Assembly (NCBI RefSeq): GCF_030848475.1
Contig: NZ_JAVDDS010000022.1
Coordinates: forward strand, 1 to 63,414
Direction: 5' to 3'
Length of the DNA: 63,414 nt
DNA from: Herbivorax alkaliphila
Lineage (GTDB): Bacteria > Bacillota > Clostridia > Acetivibrionales > Acetivibrionaceae
Part shown: positions 7,628 to 16,104 of the stretch, one piece after another
How the letters are laid out: the number at the start of each line of letters is the position of its first letter
Numbering within the stretch: the stretch's first letter is position 1
Program-made: the position numbers and the translations under genes
The notes under the pieces: model-generated
The model's input: only the letters and a program-made list of their open reading frames with translations
What the model was told of the DNA's origin: nothing
The model's database searches: none

Positions 7628-9307
7628 TTATTTTGCAGGGGAAGCACTTAAAACATTCACAGAATCATTTCTTAGAGGTATGTTTTCTCTCTCTTCTTTT
7701 CTAGAGTCAAATACCAAACCCATCACCTCAAATATATCTTCAACAGCTATTACTTCTATATCAAAATTTTCAAACATTTCCTGCCAATTTTCTTTTGCAA
7801 TTACCACTCTTTTTATTCCTGCATTTTTTGCTGCTTCTACTTTAGCAACTACACCACCAACAGGCTTAACCTTTCCTCTAATTGAAATCTCTCCTGTCAT
7901 GGCAATTTGGCTGCTAACAGGAACTTCTTTTACTGCGGAATAAATTGCAGTTGCAATGGCAATCCCTGCTGAAGGGCCATCAATAGGTATTCCACCAGGA
8001 AAGTTTAAATGTATATCGTATTCTCTAGGGTCAATATGCAGAATCTTTTTCAAAACCGTCAATACGTTTTCAACAGATGACTTGGCTGAACTTGTTTTTC
8101 TCAGCTTTTGTCCTCTTCCATCCATTTCTTCTTCTTCAATTATTCCTGTTATCTTTATTTCACCTTTTCCGCTCAGTGCTTTCATCACAGACACTTCAAT
8201 ATCAACCACCATACCTGTGCAGTTTCCAAACACTGCCAGGCCGTTTATACAACCAATCTGTTCATCCTTTAATACCTTTTTTTCAATCCGCGGACTATAA
8301 TGTCCAAACTCTATTACCCATTCAATATCTTTTCTCTTTATTATGTTTCTGCCATCAACAAGACTTACTCCTCCGGCAATTTGTACTATGTTAACAGCCT
8401 CTCTTCCATTTTGAGCATACTTTGCTATTAAAGCATCCCCTTCCTCTTCTAATTCAAAACCACCTCTTTTTGCAGCATTTTTGGCTATTTCCACAATTTC
8501 ATTTTGAGTAAGAGGTCTAAAATATACCTCAACACATCGTGACCTTATGGCAGGAGGAATTTCATCTGAAGTTCTGGTAGTAGCCCCAACCAGCCTAAAA
8601 TCTGCTGGTAATCCCCTTTGAAATATTTCATGTATATGTGACGGGGTATTTTTATCTTCTGAACTATAGTAAGAGCTCTCTAAAAAAACTCTTCTATCTT
8701 CAAGCACCTTTAAAAGTTTATTCATCTGTACGGGATGAAGTTCACCAATTTCATCTATAAAAAGAATTCCGCCATGTGCCTTAGTAACTGCACCTGGCTT
8801 GGGCTGGGGAACACCTGCTACACCATATGCTCCTGCACCCTGATATATTGGATCATGAACAGAACCTATAAGAGGATCTGCAATTCCCCTTTCATCAAAT
8901 CTTATTGTAGTTGCATCCATTTCTACAAATTTAGCTTCCCTTTTAAAAGGAGATATTTCAATTTTTTTTGCCTCCTCTAAAATAACTCTTGCTGCTGCTG
9001 TTTTGCCTATGCCCGGAGGCCCATATATTAAAACATGCTGAGGATTCGGTCCGCAAAGAGCTGCCCTTAATGCTTTAAGCCCCTGACCTTGTCCAACAAT
9101 GTCCTTTAAAGAAGAGGGTCTTGTCTTTTCTGATAAAGGCTCTGTAAGTTTTATATCTTTTAATTTTTTTAATTTTTCCATTTCTTTTTTTGATTCTTTT
9201 TCAATTGCATTTTTGTTACCCTGCTGTGTTTTAAGTAAATTTAAAAAATACAGTCCTATTATAATTGAGAAAAAAAACTGTATAATAAAAAGAGTTGTTG
9301 TAACCAT
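7628..9307 (-). CDS. lonB: ATP-dependent protease LonB
   Basis: A 559-residue LonB, the sporulation-associated Lon paralogue of Firmicutes. Residues 1-25 form a membrane segment. An AAA+ module follows, with Walker A GPPGIGKTAA and Walker B ILFIDEIGE. The C-terminal Lon proteolytic domain has the catalytic Ser in DGPSAGIAIATA and the Lys in the GKVKPVGGVVAK region. There is no large N-terminal substrate domain, as expected for LonB. The ATG follows AGGGAGG. It lies downstream of clpX in the usual tig-clpP-clpX-lonB order, although a divergent orphan gene and a terminator intervene. The classical lon gene that often follows is absent, and uppP takes its place. Confidence 0.93.
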   Translation of the reverse strand: MVTTTLFIIQFFFSIIIGLYFLNLLKTQQGNKNAIEKESKKEMEKLKKLKDIKLTEPLSEKTRPSSLKDIVGQGQGLKALRAALCGPNPQHVLIYGPPGIGKTAAARVILEEAKKIEISPFKREAKFVEMDATTIRFDERGIADPLIGSVHDPIYQGAGAYGVAGVPQPKPGAVTKAHGGILFIDEIGELHPVQMNKLLKVLEDRRVFLESSYYSSEDKNTPSHIHEIFQRGLPADFRLVGATTRTSDEIPPAIRSRCVEVYFRPLTQNEIVEIAKNAAKRGGFELEEEGDALIAKYAQNGREAVNIVQIAGGVSLVDGRNIIKRKDIEWVIEFGHYSPRIEKKVLKDEQIGCINGLAVFGNCTGMVVDIEVSVMKALSGKGEIKITGIIEEEEMDGRGQKLRKTSSAKSSVENVLTVLKKILHIDPREYDIHLNFPGGIPIDGPSAGIAIATAIYSAVKEVPVSSQIAMTGEISIRGKVKPVGGVVAKVEAAKNAGIKRVVIAKENWQEMFENFDIEVIAVEDIFEVMGLVFDSRKEERENIPLRNDSVNVLSASPAK

Positions 9308-9413
9308 TTTTTGTCCTCCCTAAGTTAAAACATAATTATACTTCTTTTAAATAGTATTTGTTTTGCTTTTTTTTTTATTCAAAAAATTAATGCACCTTAA
9401 AAAAATTATTAGA

Positions 9414-9442
9414 TTGACTGACAATAGCAATACTGTTATTGT
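9414..9442 (+). promoter_or_regulatory. sigma-A-type promoter with overlapping dyad
   Basis: TTGACT, 17 bp, TATTGT. The spacer and -10 contain an interrupted dyad (ACAATA...TATTGT, 9421-9442) that could be an operator for the following orphan gene. Confidence 0.5.
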
Positions 9443-9478
9443 AATGATAAATCATTTAAAAATAAGGAGCAAGTTTTT

Positions 9479-9871
9479 ATGGACATAAAATATATGCCTG
9501 ATGAAAAGTCAGTAATAGAAGCTAGAATTGTTGACGATCCTTTATTAATTTTAATATCACATGATGCCAACACTATCATTATGGGAAATATTGATTACTA
9601 TGCAGAACATCTATTATTGCTAAAGAATGCTTGCTTTAAAGAACGTCAACCTAATGATTTTTTTCGCATAATTGCCACAAATTCTGGAGCTGACTGGACT
9701 TTTGTTGCTCCTTATAATTATAAAAATATTGAAAATAGAGAAAAGCGAATTGAAGCTTTTTACAATGATGGCATAAAAGCAATAGCGAAAGTACTGGACA
9801 AGCTTCAATTCGGAAGTGAAATAAATATCCCCAAAAGATACCAAAGGCATTTAGAGATTTTTAAAGATTAG
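9479..9871 (+). CDS. hypothetical protein (unrecognised, 130 aa)
   Basis: A 130-residue soluble protein that I do not recognise. It has no signal peptide, membrane segment or known motif. The sequence has a mixed alpha/beta character, with a hydrophobic strand DPLLILISHDANTIIMG, a DWTFVAPYNYKN segment and a charged helical C terminus ending near RYQRHLEIFKD. ATG is preceded by AAGGAGC at about 8 nt. It has its own promoter-like sequence at 9414 and ends at a hairpin shared with clpX. It is the only plus-strand gene within the tig-clpP-clpX-lonB block, which makes it look inserted. Confidence 0.65.
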   Translation: MDIKYMPDEKSVIEARIVDDPLLILISHDANTIIMGNIDYYAEHLLLLKNACFKERQPNDFFRIIATNSGADWTFVAPYNYKNIENREKRIEAFYNDGIKAIAKVLDKLQFGSEINIPKRYQRHLEIFKD

Positions 9872-9886
9872 AACTTTTTAAAAAGA

Positions 9887-9912
9887 AGTCAGCTTCCTTT
9901 AAGAAGCTGACT
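9887..9912. terminator. bidirectional terminator shared by the orphan gene and clpX
   Basis: A perfect 10-bp stem (AGTCAGCTTC/GAAGCTGACT) has a 6-nt loop, with a T run on the plus side and a TTCTTTTT run on the minus side. The clpX stop codon lies at the edge of the loop, and its last codons form one arm. Confidence 0.85.
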
Positions 9913-11194
9913 CTTTTTTAACTCTTGATTTTTTATTTGTTGAACGTTTTGATGACTTTTTATTTTCATTTATTATTGTTTCAGGACTACCTTTCTTTTC
10001 AACACTTTTCTTGTTAATGATACATTTTTCCACATTACCTTTAGAAGGTATATCATACATCACATCCAGCATGATTTCTTCTAAAATAGCCCTTAAACCT
10101 CTTGCACCTGTGCTTCTAGAAATAGCTTTATCTGCAATAGCCTCTAAAGCTTTTTCTTCAAACTCCAGCTGAACATCATCCATATCAAAAAGCTTTTCAA
10201 ACTGTTTAACAAGTGAATTTTTGGGCTCTTTTAATATCCTCACAAGAGCACTTCTGTCAAGTGAGTGTAATGAAACAAGCACTGGAATCCTTCCAACAAA
10301 CTCAGGAATAAGTCCATACTTTAAAAGATCCTGTGGCAATACATCCTTTAACATCTCTCCAACATCATCTTTTTTACGACTCTCAACCTTAGCTCCAAAG
10401 CCCATTGACTTTTTACCTGTTCTATTTTCTATGATTTTTTCAATTCCGTCAAAGGCACCTCCACAAATAAATAAAATATTTGTAGTATCTATTTGTATAA
10501 ATTCCTGATGAGGATGCTTTCTTCCACCCTGTGGTGGAACTGACGCAACCGTTCCTTCAAGAATTTTAAGCAGTGCCTGCTGAACCCCTTCCCCACTTAC
10601 ATCTCTTGTTATGGAAGGATTTTCAGACTTTCTCGCAATCTTGTCAATTTCATCAATATATATAATTCCCTTTTCTGCTCTCTCAATGTCATAGTCTGCT
10701 GCCTGTATAATCTTTAAAAGAATATTTTCAACATCTTCTCCCACATAACCAGCTTCAGTAAGTGACGTTGCATCAGCTATTGCGAAGGGAACGTTTAAAA
10801 TCCTTGCTAAAGTCTGTGCTAAAAGTGTCTTACCTGAACCTGTAGGACCTAACATAGCAATATTACTTTTTTGAAGCTCTACATCAGAAGCTTTTACTTC
10901 TACATTAATTCTCTTATAATGATTGTAAACAGCAACAGCCAAAGACTTCTTGGCCGCCTCCTGACCTATTACATATTGATCTAATATTTCCCTTATTTCA
11001 GCTGGTTTTGGTATATCATTAAGCTCTGCATCCACTCTAGCATCTTCGAATTCTTCTTCAATTATCTCAGAACAAAGCTCTATACACTCATCGCAGATAT
11101 ACACACCTGGTCCTGCAACCAATCTCTTTACCTGTTCTTGAGTCTTCCCGCAGAAGGAGCACTTTAGCTGTTTCTTTTCATCATATCTTGACAC
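9899..11194 (-). CDS. clpX: ClpX, ATP-dependent Clp protease ATPase subunit
   Basis: A 431-residue AAA+ unfoldase that feeds substrates to ClpP. The N-terminal zinc-binding domain has paired cysteines (CSFCG and CDEC-IELC). Walker A is [12 protein letters not shown] and Walker B is [10 protein letters not shown]. The pore loop GYVGEDVE and sensor region [11 protein letters not shown] are present. The C-terminal tail after residue 405 is long, Lys/Ser-rich and low-complexity. The start is GTG, preceded by GAGGTGG. It is 13 nt downstream of clpP, so the two are co-transcribed. The 3' end is embedded in the shared terminator hairpin. Confidence 0.97.
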   Translation of the reverse strand: MSRYDEKKQLKCSFCGKTQEQVKRLVAGPGVYICDECIELCSEIIEEEFEDARVDAELNDIPKPAEIREILDQYVIGQEAAKKSLAVAVYNHYKRINVEVKASDVELQKSNIAMLGPTGSGKTLLAQTLARILNVPFAIADATSLTEAGYVGEDVENILLKIIQAADYDIERAEKGIIYIDEIDKIARKSENPSITRDVSGEGVQQALLKILEGTVASVPPQGGRKHPHQEFIQIDTTNILFICGGAFDGIEKIIENRTGKKSMGFGAKVESRKKDDVGEMLKDVLPQDLLKYGLIPEFVGRIPVLVSLHSLDRSALVRILKEPKNSLVKQFEKLFDMDDVQLEFEEKALEAIADKAISRSTGARGLRAILEEIMLDVMYDIPSKGNVEKCIINKKSVEKKGSPETIINENKKSSKRSTNKKSRVKKESAS

Positions 11195-11207
11195 GCTACC
11201 ACCTCAT

Positions 11208-11792
11208 TTATTTTCTTCTTTCCATAACTTCGTCAACTATTCCATAAGTTTTTGCTTCTTCTGCCGCCATAAAGAAATCTCTTTCAACATCTCTTTCAAT
11301 TTTCTCGATAGGCTGACCAGTTTTTTCACTTAGGATTTTATTAAGTTTGTTTTTAATTTTAACTATCCATTCTGCATGAATTTTAATATCTGTCGCCTGA
11401 CCTCTTGCACCTCCTAATGGTTGATGAATCATTATTTCACTATTAGGTAATGCATATCTTTTTCCCTTTGCTCCAGATGCAAGTAAAAATGCACCCATAC
11501 TTGCCGCAAGCCCAACACATATAGTTGATACATCAGGCTTTACATACTGCATAGTGTCAAATATTGCAAACCCGGAAGTAACTGAACCTCCTGGACTGTT
11601 TATATATAACTGTATATCCTTATCAGGATCTTCAGCCTCTAAAAAAAGCATTTGTGCCACTACCAAACTTGCTGTTACATCATTTACTTCTTCACTCAAA
11701 ACTATAATTCTATCTTTTAACAGTCTTGAATAAATGTCATATGAACGTTCTCCACGATTCGTCTGTTCAACAACTACTGGTACTAAACTCAT
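11208..11792 (-). CDS. clpP: ClpP, ATP-dependent Clp protease proteolytic subunit
   Basis: A 194-residue serine peptidase that forms the tetradecameric barrel used by ClpX and other Clp ATPases. The catalytic triad is readable: Ser98 in GLAASMGAF, His123 in MIHQPLGG and Asp172 in RDVERDFFM. The N-terminal axial loop [15 protein letters not shown] is typical. ATG follows GGGAGG. It lies between tig and clpX on the minus strand with short spacing, the standard operon arrangement. Confidence 0.97.
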   Translation of the reverse strand: MSLVPVVVEQTNRGERSYDIYSRLLKDRIIVLSEEVNDVTASLVVAQMLFLEAEDPDKDIQLYINSPGGSVTSGFAIFDTMQYVKPDVSTICVGLAASMGAFLLASGAKGKRYALPNSEIMIHQPLGGARGQATDIKIHAEWIVKIKNKLNKILSEKTGQPIEKIERDVERDFFMAAEEAKTYGIVDEVMERRK

Positions 11793-11862
11793 TGTTCTGC
11801 CTCCCTGTTTTGAATCAATCTTATATATTTTTTCCCAAATATACTAATACTTAAACCCTTTT

Positions 11863-13149
11863 TTATTTTACTTTAGCATTCTCACATAAAATATCCACAG
11901 TCTTTCTTGCAATTATTGTACTCTTTATATATTCTATATCGTCATCTCTTAAAAGTTTCATAAATTCTTCTTGAGCTTTTTGATATTTTTCTGAAAGTTT
12001 ACCTATTTCCTCTTTAAATTCTTCATCTGATGCTTGAACATTTTCTTCCTTGCCTATTTTCTCTAAGACAAGCTGGGTTTTAACTTCCTTTTCTGCTCTT
12101 TCTCTACTCTGCTCTTTAAATACATTAATATCCATCTGTGCCATCTGTAAATACTGTTCTAAACTATAGCCTTGATATCTTAAGTTATTATCAAAATCAC
12201 GCATCATAATGTCTAACTGTTTATCTGCCATCACCTTTGGTATTTCAACAGAAGCATTGTCAACTATCTTATCTATAAGTTGACCTTCGAACTCATGTTT
12301 TGCCTTGTGTTCTTCCGATTCTGTAAGTTTCTTTCTTAAGTCCTCTTTATATTCATCTAAAGTATCAAATTCACTTACATCTTTTGCAAATTCATCATCT
12401 ATTACAGGCATTTCCTTTAACTTTACATCATTTACTATAACTTTAAATAAAGCTTCTTTACCTGCTAACTCTTCGCTGCTATAATCCTCTGGAAATGTAA
12501 CTTTAACCTCAATGTCATCTCCAGGTCTTGCACCTATAAGTTGTTCCTCAAATCCTGGAATAAACTTTCCAGAACCAATCTCTAAAGTAAATTCACTTCC
12601 TTTACCACCTTCAAAAGGTTCACCATCAATAAAACCTTCGAAATCTATATCTGCTATATCTCCTTCTTGTATGCCTCTGTCTTCCACAGTTACCATTCTA
12701 GCATTTTTCTCAGCTACCTTCTCAATTTCTTTTTCCACATCTTCATCACTAATATTAACTTCTTTTTTTTCTACTTCAATTCCTTTATATTCTCCTAATT
12801 CAACTTCTGGTTTAACAGTCACATTAGCTGTAAATATTAAATTTTCACCTACACCTATTTGCTTTACGTCCAATTCAGGTCTGTCAACAGGGTGTATATC
12901 AGTTTCCTCTACTGCTTCTTCATAAGCTTCAGGAAAAACTGCATTTAGAGCATCTTCATAAAGCACTTCCGGTCCGTAGTATCTTTCTATAATGTTTCTA
13001 GGTGCTTTTCCCTTTCTAAATCCAGGTATATTAAACTTTTTAGCGTTCTTTTGAAATGACTTTTTTAATCCTTCTTCAAACTTTTCCGCCTCAACCTCAA
13101 TTTCTAACTCTACAACATTTTTTTCTTTTTGCTCTAACTTAACATTCAT
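11863..13149 (-). CDS. tig: trigger factor (ribosome-bound chaperone/PPIase)
   Basis: A 428-residue trigger factor. The N-terminal ribosome-binding region contains the GFRKGKAPR signature (about residues 42-50). A central FKBP-type PPIase domain spans about residues 150-245 (DIDFEGFIDGEPFEGGKGS onward), and the rest is the helical chaperone arm. It binds at the ribosome exit tunnel through the FRK loop and folds nascent chains. ATG follows GGGAGG. A matching promoter lies at 13188-13216, so this is probably the first gene of the tig-clpP-clpX operon. Confidence 0.96.
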   Translation of the reverse strand: MNVKLEQKEKNVVELEIEVEAEKFEEGLKKSFQKNAKKFNIPGFRKGKAPRNIIERYYGPEVLYEDALNAVFPEAYEEAVEETDIHPVDRPELDVKQIGVGENLIFTANVTVKPEVELGEYKGIEVEKKEVNISDEDVEKEIEKVAEKNARMVTVEDRGIQEGDIADIDFEGFIDGEPFEGGKGSEFTLEIGSGKFIPGFEEQLIGARPGDDIEVKVTFPEDYSSEELAGKEALFKVIVNDVKLKEMPVIDDEFAKDVSEFDTLDEYKEDLRKKLTESEEHKAKHEFEGQLIDKIVDNASVEIPKVMADKQLDIMMRDFDNNLRYQGYSLEQYLQMAQMDINVFKEQSRERAEKEVKTQLVLEKIGKEENVQASDEEFKEEIGKLSEKYQKAQEEFMKLLRDDDIEYIKSTIIARKTVDILCENAKVK

Positions 13150-13187
13150 TTAAAACTTTTCCTCCCATTATTTGGTTTTATTAATAT

Positions 13188-13216
13188 ATAATAAACATAA
13201 ATCAATTTAAATTCAA
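13188..13216 (-). promoter_or_regulatory. predicted sigma-A promoter of tig
   Basis: Read on the minus strand: TTGAAT, 17 bp, TATTAT, located about 40-65 bp upstream of the tig ATG. Confidence 0.55.
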
Positions 13217-13234
13217 AATGTAAATTTACAAAGA

Positions 13235-13261
13235 GTGTATATATTAAATGTGAAGAACAAT
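13235..13261. repeat. 27-bp exact repeat, copy 1
   Basis: The 27-bp string beginning GTGTATATATTAAATG and ending GAAGAACAAT is repeated exactly at 48962-48988, in the same orientation. Both copies lie upstream of minus-strand operons (tig here, the Gld-type ABC genes there). Function unknown. Confidence 0.6.
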
Positions 13262-13413
13262 GTTTCTTCCATATTTTCATTCACTTAATCAACATGCACC
13301 CATTTACAAACGACTCAAGATGTATATCAAATTAGCCATTACATTATAACATAATATGTTTTGAAAATCCAATAGCACAATCTAAAAAAATTCACCTATA
13401 CATAATAAAAACA

Positions 13414-14148
13414 TTATAAATGGTTTAAACTTTCATTTACATCTTTAGATATATCAAATGGCATAAAGCTTAAATAATCAGAGGATACAAGTTTAAAGTC
13501 AATCCCTTCAATTTTTCCTTCAACTGCATTATTAAAACTAATACCATGAAGATGTCCATATAAACACTTTTTCACACCATATTCCCTCATTATTTCCACA
13601 AAACCTGAGGGCTCCTTTGATGAATTAAATGGGGGATAATGCATCATAACTATAATATCTTCACTTTTCGCATCCTTATCAACGTTATTTAGAGATAATT
13701 CAAGTCTGTTAAGTTCTCTTTCGTATATTTTTTTATCCTCCAAAGTAAAACCATCATCTCCAGGACATTTCCATCCCCTCGCTCCACATACAATAAAGCT
13801 TTGTATATTATAACTGTTATTATGCATAAAATCAATGGTTTTAAAGTTATTATTTTCTAAAAATTTTTTAAGCTTACTCATTGTGGTCCACCAATAATCA
13901 TGATTGCCTTTCGAGATAATTTTTCTCCCTGGAAGATTTTCAATAAACTCAAAATCTTTTTTAGCTTGGTCTAAATAAGTAGCCCATGAAATGTCCCCTG
14001 GAATAAGGGTATAATCATCTCTTTTAATAGTTTTTTCCCAGTTCTCTTTAAGTTTATCCATATAATTTACCCATCGGTCACCAAAAATGTCCATAGGTTT
14101 ATTTACACCATATGAAAGATGTAAATCAGAAATTGCATATACTGCCAT
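13414..14148 (-). CDS. calcineurin-like metallophosphoesterase
   Basis: A 244-residue cytoplasmic metallophosphoesterase. The five conserved metal-site motifs appear in order: SDLHL (DxH), PGDIS (GD), KGNHDYW (GNHD), VMMHYPP (H) and YGHLHG (GHxH). The length is normal for the small bacterial subfamily. The substrate cannot be deduced. ATG follows GGAG and the gene begins 12 nt after uvrC, so it is very probably translated from the same transcript. A functional tie to DNA repair is not established. Confidence 0.88.
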   Translation of the reverse strand: MAVYAISDLHLSYGVNKPMDIFGDRWVNYMDKLKENWEKTIKRDDYTLIPGDISWATYLDQAKKDFEFIENLPGRKIISKGNHDYWWTTMSKLKKFLENNNFKTIDFMHNNSYNIQSFIVCGARGWKCPGDDGFTLEDKKIYERELNRLELSLNNVDKDAKSEDIIVMMHYPPFNSSKEPSGFVEIMREYGVKKCLYGHLHGISFNNAVEGKIEGIDFKLVSSDYLSFMPFDISKDVNESLNHL

Positions 14149-14160
14149 TATATTTAACTC

Positions 14161-16005
14161 CTATTGTTTAAAATATTCATATATGTTATTAGCCAGTTCT
14201 CTGCTGATACCTTCAACCTCAGAGAGCTGACTTACACTTGCAAACTTTATTTTCTTTAAAGAACCAAAATGCCTTATTAGGGCTTTTTTTCTCTTTTGAC
14301 CTATTCCTTCTATATTATCTAACACAGAACCTGAGTATCTTTTTTTTCTAAGTTTTTTACTGTACTCTAATGCAAATCTATGTGCTTCATCCTGTATAGA
14401 TGTTATAAATCTTAACAATAAAAAATCACTGGACAGGTCAAATTCAAAATTCTTTCCTGTAAGTCCTCTCGTTCTGTGATTTTTGTCCTTTACCATTCCA
14501 ATTACAGGTATATTTAAAATGTTAAGTTCTTTTAAAACAGCTCTTACAGAATTAACATGTCCTGTGCCTCCATCTACAAGTATTAGATTTGGAATCTCTG
14601 CAAAGCTTTCTTTTTCTTCTCTGATTTTATGCTTTTTAACATGAGTGAATCTTCTATATATAACTTCCTGCATACTTGCATAATCATTTTGTCCATCAAT
14701 TGATTTTATCTTAAACCTTCTATAGTTCTTTTTAGAAGGTAATCCATTTTCAAACACCACCATAGAAGCAACAATTTCAGACGAACCCATATTTGATATA
14801 TCATAGGCCTCTATTCTTTCTGGATAATTTTTAAGAGCTAAAATTAATGATATTTTCTCAAGCCCCTCTTTTGCAAGTTTTTTTTCATTTTTCACCCTCT
14901 CTTTAAAACTCTCAAGACAGATAATTGCATTTTGATATACCATTTCAACCAATCTCAGCTTCTCACCTTTTTTGGGCACCTTTATATAGACCTTAGATGT
15001 CCTCTTTTTTAAAAGCCACTCTTCTATAATATCTCTTTCAGCAATATCCACCTGCATAACAATTTCTTTTGGTATATATTCTGAACTGCTATAAAATTGT
15101 TTTACAAATGAAGTCATTAACTCACTGTCAGTTAAATGATTTATTCTTTCAAAAATAAAATGCTTCCTTCCTGTAATCTTTCCTGCTCTTATGAAAAAAA
15201 TCTGTATACACGAATCAGTTTGATCTTTTGCAAAAGCAATAATATCTTGATCCTGCATATCTGCACTGACAATCTTCTGCTTTTGAGCTATGTGCCTTAA
15301 ACTTATTATTTTATCTCTTAATTTAGCTGCTTTTTCAAACTCTATGTTTTGAGATGCAAACTCCATATCTTTTTCAAATTTTTTTATTATATCTTGCTGA
15401 TTTCCATCAAGTAATTTTACAATATCCAATATAACTTCTCTGTATTTTTCCCTGCTAACATTTCCCTGGCATGGACCTAAACATTGGTGTATATGAAAAT
15501 TCAAACAGGGTCTATCTTTTACTTTTTTATTTTTAAAAACTTTATTGCAAGACTTTATTGGAAAAAGCTTTTTAATAACTTCAACAGTCTCCTTAACAGC
15601 ATTGCCACTTGTAAACGGTCCAAAATATTTAGAACCATCCTTTTCTACTTTTCTTGTTATAATAACCCTTGGATAATCTTCTTTTATTGTTATCTTTATA
15701 AATGGATAGTTTTTATCATCTTTTAGCATAATGTTATACTTTGGTTTATGCTTTTTAATAAGGTTACACTCAAGTATTAGTGCCTCAATTTCTGTGTCAG
15801 TTACTATACACTCAAACTCATAAATCTGCTCAATCATTGCCTGAACTTTAAGATTTTGATTGGAATAAGAATTAAAGTACTGCTTAACCCGGTTCTTTAA
15901 GACAACAGCCTTTCCAATATATATAATCTCACCATCTTTATTTTTCATAATATAAACACCGGGGTTTTCTGGTATTTTTTTTAATTCTTCCTGTATATCA
16001 AACAT
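14161..16005 (-). CDS. uvrC: excinuclease ABC subunit C
   Basis: A 614-residue UvrC, the nuclease that makes both incisions around lesions marked by UvrAB. The N-terminal GIY-YIG domain has NPGVYIMK and EIIYIGKA. The UVR (UvrB-interacting) helix pair is near residue 205 (EFEKAAKLRD). The RNase H-like 5'-incision domain contains EAYDISNMGSSEIVASMV, and tandem helix-hairpin-helix motifs end the protein (NIEGIGQKRKKALIRHFGS). I choose ATG at 16005, 7 nt after GAGGTG, over the upstream TTG. uvrA and uvrB are not in the window. Confidence 0.96.
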   Translation of the reverse strand: MFDIQEELKKIPENPGVYIMKNKDGEIIYIGKAVVLKNRVKQYFNSYSNQNLKVQAMIEQIYEFECIVTDTEIEALILECNLIKKHKPKYNIMLKDDKNYPFIKITIKEDYPRVIITRKVEKDGSKYFGPFTSGNAVKETVEVIKKLFPIKSCNKVFKNKKVKDRPCLNFHIHQCLGPCQGNVSREKYREVILDIVKLLDGNQQDIIKKFEKDMEFASQNIEFEKAAKLRDKIISLRHIAQKQKIVSADMQDQDIIAFAKDQTDSCIQIFFIRAGKITGRKHFIFERINHLTDSELMTSFVKQFYSSSEYIPKEIVMQVDIAERDIIEEWLLKKRTSKVYIKVPKKGEKLRLVEMVYQNAIICLESFKERVKNEKKLAKEGLEKISLILALKNYPERIEAYDISNMGSSEIVASMVVFENGLPSKKNYRRFKIKSIDGQNDYASMQEVIYRRFTHVKKHKIREEKESFAEIPNLILVDGGTGHVNSVRAVLKELNILNIPVIGMVKDKNHRTRGLTGKNFEFDLSSDFLLLRFITSIQDEAHRFALEYSKKLRKKRYSGSVLDNIEGIGQKRKKALIRHFGSLKKIKFASVSQLSEVEGISRELANNIYEYFKQ

Positions 16006-16029
16006 TCTTTCACACCTCAAAACACACTA

Positions 16030-16100
16030 CTTCTCATCACCCAAAACCAGCTAAATCACCGGGGTTTTCTCCTTGAAAATAGGGCGTTATTTCTAAGACA
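16030..16100. repeat. 88-bp-type dispersed element, copy 2 (left end missing)
   Basis: It shares the central ACC-CGGGG/CCCGG core, the flanking TTCTC segment and the right-hand GTTATTTCTAA terminal repeat with the copies at 2368-2455 and 25296-25385. The left 15-bp terminus is not recognisable. It fills the gap between uvrC and the Enzyme I-like gene. Confidence 0.55.
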
Positions 16101-16104
16101 TTTC

